A stretch of 64,000 bases of DNA from Brachionus manjavacas (lineage: Eukaryota > Rotifera > Eurotatoria > Ploima > Brachionidae), in the NCBI GenBank assembly GCA_019054805.1, contig JAHQIY010000023.1:248001-312000 (forward strand). Direction: 5' to 3'. This document shows positions 52,945-64,000 of the stretch, piece after piece. The notes below the pieces were generated by a model. The model did no database searches, was not told where the DNA came from, and worked only from the letters and a program-made list of their open reading frames with translations. Every line of letters starts with the position of its first letter. Within the stretch, counting starts at the first letter, position 1. A program made the position numbers and the translations under genes.

Positions 52945-55385
52945 TTCCAAATAAAATAAAGGCGAATCTTTTTCAAAACATTTAGGAAAATATAAATACG
53001 ATAATATTGATCAAAACAATAAGTATACTCAAACAAAACAATCTATTGAAGTAAATAATAGTTCAAAAAATAATTCAAAGCAACAAAGACCAATATTAAA
53101 TCAAGTCAATAATTATCAATATCAAAATAGCCAAAAAATATAAATAATCAAAGAATTTGGAACGCTAAAGTAGTCAATCATAGAAAAATTCAATTAAGAA
53201 AAAATATTTTTAACTACTATAATAAACAAAGAGAAAGTTTCAATTATAATTTTAATCGGAAATACTCAACTTCAGATTCAAGAAATCCATTTGGCAATTA
53301 CCAAACGAACAATTATAGAGTTGAAACTGATAGAATTTACAAATTTCGACTCAATCATATTCAAAGACAATTTCACCACATGAATGATTCTTCACCCTAT
53401 TTTTATGACTATGCACCAATGTCAAATTTTCAAAATTATCAGTCAAGACCGGCTCCTAATGACTAACGAAACCAAAATTTTCGATCGGCTTTTACAATGA
53501 ATCAAAGATTTTAACCTTGAACAATTGTCCAAAACTGATATCGTAGATTTCGTAGATTTAGATAATTCTGTTTTTTCTTTTGGTAAATTGAACTTGGTAC
53601 TAATTTTATTAATTACATAGTTTTTTTATTAAATTTAGGATTTAAATTTGTACTTAATACTAAATTAAATAGATTCGAATTTATGAAATCTTTTTAATAA
53701 ATCCAGACCTTTCTCTTCTTGAGTTTAATTCAAAAATCTTTTTCTTTTTAAAAAATTTCTTAAAGAATCGGTCACAAATGATTTAGATGAAGATATTTAT
53801 TCCCATTCGGAAACTGAATCGGTAAATTATGAAGAAAATTCTTTTCAGTTTGTTAAATTAATTGATCAATTTTGTCAAAATTATAAAGTAAAAAAGAATT
53901 TTCAAAATATTCCTTTAAGAGATGAAATTTTAGAAAATTTTGAAAGTTTATTTAAAAAATAAGCTTGATAGTAATTTGGATATTTTAAATAATTAATCCT
54001 TAAAAAATTTTCTTAGTGAGAAACCTTTTAAAGTTCTACAATGTGAAAAAATGTAGGTACAATTTTAATTTGTAATGAGGATTTTATAAATCATGCCAGA
54101 GAACATTTAGATAATGAATCAAAATATGAAAAATTTTTCAAAATACTCTTATCATTACAGAAATTTTTATTAATGATGAACTTAATAAAATTATATAATG
54201 AAAAATGTTTGTCTATAAGACTTTTAATTAACCTTTAGAAAAAAATTCCAAAAAAGGCATTTTTAGAGTATTACCGAAAATTCACAAAATAAAGTTTTGG
54301 ATAATACCTATTAAAAATTTTATAGATCATTCAACTTCAAAACTATGAAATTTAATTGATATTTTGTTTAAACCTTTTGTTAAAAAATGAAATACAATAT
54401 TAAAGGATTCATAGGAACTTCTCCAGGTTTGTGAAAGTCTAAAATTAAATTGTAATGATCTTCATCTATACTCTTGCGATTTTGAATAATTATAAAAAAG
54501 CTGGGTTTCCTTAAGTAGCAGCATTATTCTTTACAAAAGATTCATTGAGGACATTTTTATTGCAGCTTTAATTGAGATAGACTAAGATGAATTATTATCA
54601 CAGTTTTTATGCTTAAAATTAAACATAAGTAAAATAGAATCAACAGTCTTTTTAGATTTAATTAATAAATTTGAACCTTTAACTTTGTGAATAAAATGTA
54701 TAAAAACTTAGTTTCGTTTTTTGTTCTCGATTTCAATCTGAATGACTCAAAAAATTTTTCATATAAGTGCAATAAACAAGAATGTAATTTTTGTCAGTTA
54801 AGTGTTAAAAGTTTGTAAAATATAAAAATTATTCTCCACCCTTTTATATTTGATTCTAATTGTGATGCTACTGGAATAGTTTATATAATTAAGTGTTTAG
54901 AATGTATAGAATTTTATCGGAGAATCGAAAAGATCAGCAAGAAAAAGAATTTAAGAACATTTATACACAATAAATAAGTTTAGAAAAAATTTAAGAAAAT
55001 CGCTCTGTAATTTTGCCAAATGTTCCGAATCGTCTCGAATTATTTCAATTAAGATGATCACACTGATCAAGATTTTTCTTTTTCAATATTCAAATCAAAT
55101 ATTGATAATGATTCAATAAGAAAATCAACTGGAGCCGATTTAATTAATTTATTGATTAAATTTCAAATTCCAATTTTAAATAAAAAATCTAAAAGTTGGA
55201 TAAAATAAGAACCTTATCCTTTTATTAAATTCATTGTTTGATTGTAAATTAAATTTAGTTAATTTTTCAAATAATGAAAAAATTTTAAGATTTTTATTCT
55301 TAAAATGAAGTATAACAATTTTTTTCTAAAATTCAAAAAAAAAAAATTGTTTTTTTCATAATTAATAAAATTTTTAAAAAATGTT
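52945..55385 (+). mobile_element. Penelope-like retroelement, copy C
   Basis: Same extent as copy A but ends earlier: the terminal TCGGTCATC repeat and following spacer are missing, and the copy is joined directly to the ATTGAGACAATTTTAAAAG spacer at about 55400. It contains the Asn-rich region, RT and GIY-YIG blocks. It is not whole. Confidence 0.75.
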
Positions 55386-56480
55386 TGTGTTTGAATTTTT
55401 GTTTGAATTGAGACAATTTTAAAAGAGATCTATTTCTTTCTGATAGTAATTTTTTTCTTCTGCTTGATTAATGATAACTAAATATTTTTTATGTTTTCAA
55501 AAAATTAATACCAGCTAGCTTACTTTGACACTTTATGTTTATGTTTTTTTTATTCGGACTTCTAATTTTTTCATTGAAAAAAGGTTGTATCCATAATTTT
55601 GAACTAAAAGATTTGATCAAGAAAATAAAAAAAAAGACTTAAATAATTTGATTAAAAATAATTCATTTAGAAATAGAATTAACTTAAAACCAGGTTAAAA
55701 ATTATATTTTTGATGTTGTTGTTAAAAAAGATAAAAAATCAAAATTCATGTGTTTTAAACTAACCATTTTCACTCTAATGGCTATTTCAGTAAATTAAGA
55801 TTTAAGTTGGAAATGTCAAAATTTTAACAAATATGATAAAATTCATTAAAAGTGTATCAAAAAAACCAATCTAGACAAAACTAAGCTTGTAGTGAGTTCA
55901 TGTGTCGAGGTATTAGTGTAAACTTTGCTTTTACCTTTTTTTATGTTTATTTGCAATTTTAGCATAAATTAGCCAAAATTGACGTATATCTTTTTTTTAA
56001 ACTTTTTCATTTAACTTTAACTTTAAAGAAATTTTTTTTTTAAAAAATTCATTACTCTTTTTTGAATATTGAAAAAGTCTTTAATAAGTTAAATAAACTA
56101 ATATTTTGATATGACTTTTAATTGATGCTTCTTTTTTCATTCTATAATTCAACAATTTTTTTTGTTAAAATTTTTTTAAAAAAGTCAAAATTTATTAAAA
56201 AAATTTGTAAATTTGCATTAATTGACTTTATAAGAAAATTTTGTAATAATACCTGTATAGTGTAAACAAATATATTCAAGAAGACTATTAATTAAAATTT
56301 GGATTTATTTCGATAATAAAAAAATTTGCTTTAAAAAGTTTTTTATTAAATTTAATAAAATTACAAATTTATTACTTTAAATTAAATGAACTATTTAACA
56401 AATAAATTATTTGTAGAAAATAATAAGTTTTTCGTACTAAAATAATATCATACAAATAATATAAAATATAAAATTAATTT
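55386..56480. other. Spacer of duplicated unit 2, with an extra segment
   Basis: Carries about 0.35 kb (55540-55890, ATTCGGACTTCTAATTTTTT onward) absent from unit 1 and present again at 62540-63200. No gene is seen. Confidence 0.4.
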
Positions 56481-56966
56481 TTATCTTAAATTATGGAGAC
56501 TAAAATCGGCGATTAAATGGAGTAATAATCTGTAAAGTGGCAAGAATACGTGTGGTGTTAAAACAGCAACAAACGGACCAAAAAAACAATTCAAAAAATA
56601 AGTTGTTTTTCCATCAAAGATAAAACTTTGAACAACTCCAATAGCTAATCCAATCATGCCTAAGCTAAGTGGACTCAAACAAAAATCAGAAATACAAAAA
56701 TTGCTTATAAGTAAAGAGCACGCCAGACTGGTTAAAAAAAGGTTCGTAAAAACTTTAATAAAAGCTTTGACTTCATCTGCAATTCCTCGCATGAGCGATG
56801 GGACTTGATCTGTCATTACATCAATTATTCTCTGAATGAGAAGCATTAAGCTGACAAAGAGCGATGTAAAAGTCTCAATTATTAAAGCTATTGAACTCGC
56901 TATTCGTGTTTTAATCGGATGTGAGACATCTATTAAAAATTCAATTATTTGATCAAACCAAGAAAT
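56481..56966 (-). CDS. Membrane protein of the repeated unit, copy 2, start codon lost
   Basis: 161 codons stay open and almost identical to copy 1 (LIQRIIDVMTDQVPSLMRGI for LIQRIIDVMADQVPLLMRGI), but the Met of copy 1 is Ile (ATT) here. The first Met is at 56846, leaving 121 aa. Either this copy is a young pseudogene or the ORF is a downstream exon that needs no ATG. Changes include K-to-I and Q-to-E near the start, A-to-T, L-to-S and L-to-I in the middle, and N-to-S. Confidence 0.55.
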   Translation of the reverse strand: MSWFDQIIEFLIDVSHPIKTRIASSIALIIETFTSLFVSLMLLIQRIIDVMTDQVPSLMRGIADEVKAFIKVFTNLFLTSLACSLLISNFCISDFCLSPLSLGMIGLAIGVVQSFIFDGKTTYFLNCFFGPFVAVLTPHVFLPLYRLLLHLIADFSLHNLR

Positions 56967-57829
56967 TCTTTATAATTTCATAAATTAAAAGTTTTAATTT
57001 TTAAAATTATAAACTCCTTTAAAATAAAATTTTGAATGCAAAACTAATGCTATTTTCCTCTTATTTTTTTTAATTTTAGAATTATTATTTATTTTCGAAC
57101 TTTAATTTAAAAATTCTTTTATAAAATAAAAACTTTTGTCAAAACTTAATTTTTTTTGAAAAATGGATTTTAAAGGAAGAAATAACTAAAAAGTGGAGCA
57201 AAAAGCTTGAAAAACACCTCTATCCTTTAATTTTTTTTTCCATTGTTTAATCTATTAAACAGTAAATCCTAATAATTAATTCATAAATGTGTTCAATTCA
57301 CTAAACCTGTTAAAAAGTAGCGTAATTTAAGATAATAAAAATTGATTTATTAAATCAAGTTTTTTTTTAATATATAGGGAACTTAGTTTGCAGGTGAACT
57401 TTCTAAATAATGTAATTTTAAAAATAAAATATTATCTTTAATTGAAATTCATTGTCTTGAAATACAACATAAAAAAAGGAAATTTTAAAGAATTATTAAT
57501 TAAACAAATCGGGAACTAAAGAATTAAAAAAAAATATTTTACTTTGTTGAACCTGATGCTTTGTTGTAGTTTCACGCTCCATCTTTTCTTTCGTTTTTCT
57601 ACGATTTCGGAAAAAATAAGCAAGTATTTAAAAAGGCTTTGAAAATTTTAAAATTGTTTTTAAAATTATAAAATTAGAAATAGCTTTATTTTTATCCAAA
57701 AATAATTTTCTTTAAATAGACCAAAATTCTGTATTTAGCATTAATTTTGAAAAAACCAGCTATTTGCTTATTTTTAACCATGAGGACTATGCCATTTCAG
57801 CTTTTTGAAATTTTTGAAAATTCAAAACA
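56967..57829. other. Spacer, second copy of 45655-46559
   Basis: Near-identical to the spacer in unit 1, including the CACGCTCCATCTTTTCTTTC patch near 57573. No supported gene. Confidence 0.4.
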
Positions 57830-60800
57830 AATTTTTTGGTTTTTTTCATAATTAAAAAAAAAAAAATTAAAAAATTGTAATTCTCGGTCATCTAGAATTT
57901 GAAGGAGGCCTATCGGTCGAAAAAAGTCGTTTTCTACAAAATTGTTTTTTTATATTAATAAATTTAAAATTAAAATTAAAATTGTTTTATTCGACTTATC
58001 ATTCGTTTGCTCGGTAAATGACCTAGAAGATTACAAAAAAATTACACTGTGTTTTCTATTCCATTATACCTTTCAAAATCCTCACTGAGAGATCGTACCA
58101 ACAGAAACTTTGATTCGTTTAGAATGTGACATAAAGCAGAATTTAACTCACTTGAAAAATCAATCAATTTGAATATTAAAATTGAAAATTTGAATTTATC
58201 ATTAACCGAATTATTTAAAAAAGTTGAAAAAAAATATATTACAAATTCATCATTTTTAAATTTAAACAAAATATTTAATGAGAACCCAAATATTGGCGGG
58301 AAAGGAATTTTTACAAATCAAATGATAAATAATTTAGAAAACATTTGCATTAATGCTGAGAAAAATTACCTGGTTTATCCATCAAATTCAAGAATTCCTG
58401 ATACTCAAACCTTTAGACCTTAAAGTTTTCAAACTTAATTATTAATGATACTCAATTGAACGAGAATACTAAAGAAGGATCAATTGAATCTAATTTTAAT
58501 CAACCTGTAATAAAGCACAACCTAAATGAGTCTTACATTTAAGAATCAATTATGAACGATTAAATACTAGATAAATTCCAAAATGAAAATGAAAATTCAG
58601 TCTAATTTGTTCAAGATATGCGACAAATCGTCAATAATATCAAAGATGAAAGTGATTTTAAGGATATTAAACATTGGATTCGTCGTCTACTCATTAAAAA
58701 AACAATATAAATTTATTGAACTTTCACATCAATAATGAAACTACACCAAATCAACTATTCTTTGACAAATTTCCAAATCCATTCTTGAATTGCTACCCAT
58801 TGTTGGTTGAAAATTTAATACATAATTATTAAAAAATGTCAAGTAGAAATAATGAACGAATCGATTTAAAGATTAAAATGCCAAATAAAAGAGTAAAGGA
58901 ACAATGTAAAAGAGTCAAAAAAGAAAAAGATGATTTGATTAGTAACCTTTTTAAATCAAGTCAAAAATCAAATGATAAAATAAAGGAATTAAAAAGCGTT
59001 CTTTTTGATGAATGATTGAAAGTTTCAATTGAAGGAGCAAAAACATGATTGAATCTATGCCAAAACGTGTCGATAAGTTTTTTAAAGCTAAGGGTGGGCT
59101 TTATAAATGTTAAAAAAAAAATGTTTTAAATTTTGAAGACATTTTTTTTTGTTAAAAAATTTCATTCCTTTATGCGGTTTTTTTAACTTCGTTTTTTTTC
59201 TATCCTAGTTTTAAAATTTCCAAATAAAATAAAGGCGAATCTGTTTCAAAACATTTAGGAAAATATAAATACGATAATATTGATCAAAACAATAAGTATA
59301 CTCAAACAAAACAATCTATTGAAGTAAATAATAGTTCAAAAAATAATTCAAAGCAACAAAGACCAATATTAAATCAAGTCAATAATTATCAATATCAAAA
59401 TAGCCAAAAAAAATATAAATAATCAAAGAATTTGGAACGCTAAAGTAGTCAATCATAGAAAAATTCAATCAAAAAAACATATTTTTAACTACTTTAATAA
59501 ACAAAGAGAAAGTTTCAATTATAATTTTAATCGGAAATACTCAACTTCAGATTCAAGAAATCTATTTGGCAATTACCAAACGAACAATTATAGAGTTGAA
59601 ACTGATAGAATTTACAAATTTCGACTCAATCATATTCAAAGACAATTTCACCACATGAATGATTCTTCACCCTTTTTTATGACTATGCACCAATGTCAAA
59701 TTTTCAAAATTATCAGTCAAGACCGGCTCCTAATGACTAACGAAACCAAAATTTTCGATCGGCTTTTACAATGAATCAAAGATTTTAACCTTGAACAATT
59801 GTCCAAAACTGATATCGTAGATTTCGTAGATTTAGATATTTCTGTTTTTCTTTTGGTAAATTGAACTTTGGTACTAATTTTATTAATTACATAGTTTTTT
59901 TATTAAATTTAGGATTAAAATTTGTACTTAATACTAAATTAAATAGATTCGAATTTATGAAATCTTTTTTAATAAATCCAGACCTTTCTCTTCTTGAGTT
60001 TAATTCAAAAATCTTTTTCTTTTTAAAAAATTTCTTAAAGAATCGGTCACAAATGATTTAGATGAAGATATTTATTCCCATTCGGAAACTGAATCGGTAA
60101 ATTATGAAGAAAATTCTTTTCAGTTTGTTAAATTAATTGATCAATTTTGTCAAAATTATAAAGTAAAAAAGAATTTTCAAAATATTCCTTTAAGAGATGA
60201 AATTTTAGAAAATTTTGAAAGTTTATTTAAAAAAATAAGCTTGATAGTAATTTGGATATTTTAAATAATTAATCCTTAAAAAAATTTTCTTAGTGAGAAA
60301 CCTTTTAAAGTTCTACAATGTGAAAAAATGTAGGTACAATTTTAATTTGTAATGAGGATTTTATAAATCATGCCAGAGAACATTTAGATAATGAATCAAA
60401 ATATGAAAAATTTTTCAAAATACTCTTATCATTACAGAAATTTTTATTAATGATGAACTTAATAAAATTATATAATGAAAAATGTTTGTCTATAAGACTT
60501 TTAATTAACCTTTAGAAAAAAATTCCAAAAAAGGCATTTTTAGAGTATTACCGAAAATTCACAAAATAAAGTTTTGGATAATACCTATTAAAAATTTTAT
60601 AGATCATTCAACTTCAAAACTATGAAATTTAATTGATATTTTGTTTAAACCTTTTGTTAAAAAATGAAATACAATATTAAAGGATTCATAGGAACTTCTC
60701 CAGGTTTGTGAAAGTCTAAAATTAAATTGTAATGATCTTCATCTATACTCTTGCGATTTTGAATAATTATAAAAAAGCTGGGTTTCCTTAAGTAGCAGCA

Positions 60801-61800
60801 TTATTCTTTACAAAAGATTCATTGAGGACATTTTTATTGCAGCTTTAATTGAGATAGACTAAGATGAATTATTATCACAGTTTTTATGCTTAAAATTAAA
60901 CATAAGTAAAATAGAATCAACAGTCTTTTTAGATTTAATTAATAAATTTGAACCTTTAACTTTGTGAATAAAATGTATAAAAACTTAGTTTCGTTTTTTG
61001 TTCTCGATTTCAATCTGAATGACTCAAAAAATTTTTCATATAAGTGCAATAAACAAGAATGTAATTTTTGTCAGTTAAGTGTAAAAAGTTTGTAAAATAT
61101 AAAAATTATTCTCCACCCTTTTATATTTGATTCTAATTGTGATGCTACTGGAATAGTTTATATAATTAAGTGTTTAGAATGTATAGAATTTTACATCGGG
61201 GAATCGAAAAGATCAGCTAGAAAAAGAATTTTAGAACATTTATACACAATAAATAAGTTTAGAAAAAATTTAAGAAAATCGCTCTGTAATTTTGCCAAAT
61301 GTTCCGAATCGTCTCGAATTATTTCAATTAAGATGATCACACTGATCAAGATTTTTCTTTTTCAATATTCAAATCAAATATTGATAATGATTCAATAAGA
61401 AAATCAACTGGAGCCGATTTAATTAATTTATTGATTAAATTTCAAATTCCAATTTTAAATAAAAAAATCTAAAAGTTGGATAAAATAAGAACCTTATCCT
61501 TTTATTAAATTCATTGTTTGATTGTAAATTAAATTTAGTTAATTTTTCAAATAATGAAAAAATTTTAAGATTTTTATTCTTAAAATGAAGTATAACAATT
61601 TTTTTCTAAAATTCAAAAAAAAAAATTTGTTTTTTTCATAATTAATAAAATTTTTAAAAAATTATAATTCTCGGTCATCTAAAACCTGAAGAAGGCCTAT
61701 CTGTCGAAAAAAGTCGTTTTCTACAAAATTTTTTTTTATATTAATAAATTTTAGATTAAAATTAAAATTATTTTATTCGAATTTGTCAAACAGAACATCT
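57830..61800 (+). mobile_element. Penelope-like retroelement, copy D, the most complete, with both terminal repeats
   Basis: Direct terminal repeats (TTCATAATTAA ... TCGGTCATCTA ... AAAGTCGTTTTCTAC ... ATTTTATTCGA) lie at about 57830-58000 and 61625-61790, like the pLTRs of Penelope elements. Between them: an open N-terminal frame 58169-58423, the Tc1 fragment at 58985-59225, the Asn-rich region, the RT (LPKIHK) and the best-preserved GIY-YIG domain (GIVYIIKC, FYIGESKRSARKRILEHL, about 61150-61240), preceded by a CNFCQLS zinc-like patch. The host-facing unit is about 3.9 kb. Not whole. Confidence 0.8.
58985..59225 (+). mobile_element. Tc1/mariner 3' fragment between Penelope-like segments
   Basis: Begins abruptly at GGAATTAAAAAGCGTTC (the region behind the third catalytic block) and runs to the same right border as the longer copies. 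AAATAAAGG occurs on both sides. At 47640 the same Penelope-like site is uninterrupted, so this shows the empty site. Confidence 0.75.
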
Positions 61801-63773
61801 GCACAAGCATAGGAAAATTTTAGTTTTTAATCGTCTTCAAGTGAAAATAAATAATTTCCACTATGAATCTTAAAAATTATTTTTTTCTAAAAACTTTTGA
61901 ACTTAAATAATTATATTACAAATAATTTTTTAAAAGTTTAAAAATAAAATTGATATTGATAATAAAATTGATATTCAAGTTTTACAATAAATGGTGTTAA
62001 AACAAACATTTAATTAAACTATAAAAATTTTTTTAAATCAATTTTTAGGAATTTTTCAATATCATAAAAAATTTCAATTAATTTGATAAGCAAAAATATT
62101 CTCTTTTTTTATTTGAATTATTCTGGCAGCGGAGCAATCGATCAAACATTGTTAGTTCGATGAATTATGCGAGAATTTAGAAATTATTAGACAAATAAAT
62201 CACAATAATAAAATAAAATTTTCTAAATTTTTTTTTAAATTAAATAAAATACTAAAATATTAGAAAAAATTAGGATATTATACTAAAATTTCTATCTTCA
62301 ATTTATTCTGATAATCAATAGAAAATTTAATATTCTATTAAATATTAAATTGGATTCATACCTAAACCTAATGTTTTAAATTGGTGAATAAATTCGATAA
62401 CTTTTTGTTTGAATTGAGACAATTTTAAAAGAGATCTATTTCTTTCTGATAGTAATTTTTTTCTTCTGCTTGATTAATGATAACTAAATATTTTTTATGT
62501 TTTCAAAAAATTAATACCAGCTAGCTTACTTTGACACTTTATGTTTATGTTTTTTTTATTCGGACTTCTAATTTTTTCATTGAAAAAAGGTTGTATCCAT
62601 AATTTTGAACTAAAAGATTTGATCAAATAAAAATAAAAAAAAAGATATTTCGAGTTTTGCATGTTTAAAGATTTTGAAACAACTGATAAATAATGCAAAG
62701 GTATTTTCAATGAGTCTTTATTGTAACATCATCACTCACTTGATAATTTCACATTAGAAAAAAATTTTTAAACAAGAATAGAATTATTTTCTACCTTTAT
62801 TGAGCCATTATGTGAAGCAATGGAAACGTGAAGCGAAAAAATGAACCTAACGACCAGATGTTTTTTTTATTCGGACTTCTAATTTTTTCATTGAAAAAAG
62901 ATTGTTTCCATAATTTTGAACTAAAAGATTTGATCAAGAAAATAAAAAAAAAGATTTAAATAATTTGATTAAAAATAATTCATTTAGAAATAGAATTAAC
63001 TTAAAACCAGGTTAAAAATTATATTTTTGATGTTGTTGTTAAAAAAGATAAAAAATCAAAATTCATGTGTTTTAAACTAACCATTTTCACTCTAATGGCT
63101 ATTTCAGTAAATTAAGATTTAAGTTGGAAATGTCAAAATTTTAAAAAATATGATAAAATTCATTAAAAGTGTATCAAAAAAACCAATCTAGACAAAACTA
63201 AGCTTGTAGTGAGTTCATGTGTCGAGGTATTAGTGTAAACTGTGCTTTTACCTTTTTTTATGTTTATTTGCAATTTTAGCATAAATTAGCCAAAATTGAC
63301 GTATATCTTTTTTTTTAACTTTTTCATTAAACTTTAACTTTAAAGAAATTTTTTTTTAAAAAAATTCATTACTCTTTTTTGAATATTGAAAAAGTCTTTA
63401 ATAAGTTAAATAAACTAATATTTTGATATGACTTTTAATTGATGCTTCTTTTTTCATTCTATAATTCAACAATTTTTTTTGTTAAAATTTTTTTAAAAAA
63501 GTCAAAATTTGTTAAAAAAATTTGTAAATTTGCATTAATTGACTTTATAAGAAAATTTTGTAATAATACCTGTATAGTGTAAACAAATATATTCAAGAAG
63601 ACTATTAATTAAAATTTGGATTTATTTCGATAATAAAAAAATTTGCTTTAAAAAGTTTTTTATTAATTTTAATAAAATTACAAATTTATTACTTTAAATT
63701 AAATGAACTATTTAACAAATAAATTATTTGTAAAAAATAATAAGTTTTTCGTACTAAAATAATATCATAAAAT
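61800..63773. other. Spacer, third copy, with an internal duplication
   Basis: Matches 43650-45168, plus the extra segment seen in unit 2. Part of that segment (ATTCGGACTTCTAATTTTTT) occurs twice, near 62558 and 62871, separated by about 0.25 kb of unique AT-rich DNA. No gene is seen. Confidence 0.4.
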
Positions 63774-63861
63774 TAAATGGCGATTAAATGGATTAATAAT
63801 CTGTAAAGTGGCAAGAATACGTGTGGTGTTAAAACAGCAACAAACGGACCAAAAAAACAAT
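63774..63861 (-). pseudogene. Membrane protein of the repeated unit, copy 3, 3' fragment
   Basis: Matches the last 30 or so codons of copy 1 (FLPLYRLL region) with the stop region changed; homology ends at AAAAAAACAATAC (63,85x). It marks the right border of the repeat complex. Confidence 0.6.
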
Positions 63862-64000
63862 ACAAACAACATTGTTTATTAATTTAATTTAATTTTTATT
63901 GTTTACAAAAGAGATAATGTTTTTATGAATTGATAGTTAGGTATTTTTTGGTTAATTAAAGGAATTTTTAAACAATTGAATAAATGTATTAATTCAGTCT
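63862..64000. other. Unique AT-rich DNA at the right edge
   Basis: No similarity to the repeat units and no gene. Confidence 0.4.

Larger units (their letters stand above)
50753..64000. repeat. Tandem segmental duplication, unit 2 and the beginning of a further partial unit
   Basis: Repeats unit 1 as described. After the Penelope-like copy at 57.8-61.8 kb, the spacer and start of the membrane ORF come a third time (about 62,400-63,861), then homology stops. Confidence 0.85.

Overview
The window is very AT-rich eukaryotic DNA from an animal. Capicua, a metazoan HMG-box repressor, occupies the middle. Introns are short (49-75 bp where I can define them) or long and packed with transposons. Penelope-like elements, several DNA transposon types and a TIR-ankyrin gene fit an AT-rich invertebrate such as a rotifer. 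The taxon is inference only.

Layout. 0-2.7 kb: the 5' part of a TIR-domain/ankyrin gene (minus), then an intronless protein of three tandem GNAT domains (plus). 3-7.7 kb: a piggyBac-type element that swallowed a LINE, then a second copy of the same LINE on the other strand, itself interrupted by a MITE. 8.9-21 kb: one host gene, capicua long form (minus, three coding exons). Its 5.1 and 3.8 kb introns hold LINE, Tigger/pogo-like, Tc1-like and hAT-like remnants and a small PHD-finger relic. 21-25.5 kb: sparse DNA, one small ORF and a CR1/Jockey-type LINE.

25.6-36.7 kb is the most interesting part: an 11.1 kb block bounded by inverted repeats of about 407 bp that look almost identical. It contains a decayed DDE_Tnp_4/SWIM transposase with spliced introns, followed by a USP-like cysteine peptidase domain. 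It also contains a gene with two tandem homeodomain-like HTHs, a six-copy 123-bp tandem array, a KOW/Tudor-like plus transmembrane gene, a 3-exon unknown gene, a 4-exon gene with a signal peptide, and a GC-rich island. I read it as a large cargo-carrying DNA transposon of the Harbinger/ISL2EU supergroup.

38.9-64 kb is a young nested repeat complex. A block of about 11.8 kb is tandemly duplicated (38,911 matches 50,753). It is built from the 3' part of a Ty3/Gypsy fossil, a Tc1/mariner copy, Penelope-like (RT plus GIY-YIG) copies and spacer DNA carrying a small membrane-protein ORF present two and a fraction times. Functional genes in the window are probably few: TIR-ankyrin, the triple GNAT protein, capicua and possibly the cargo genes of the 11-kb element.
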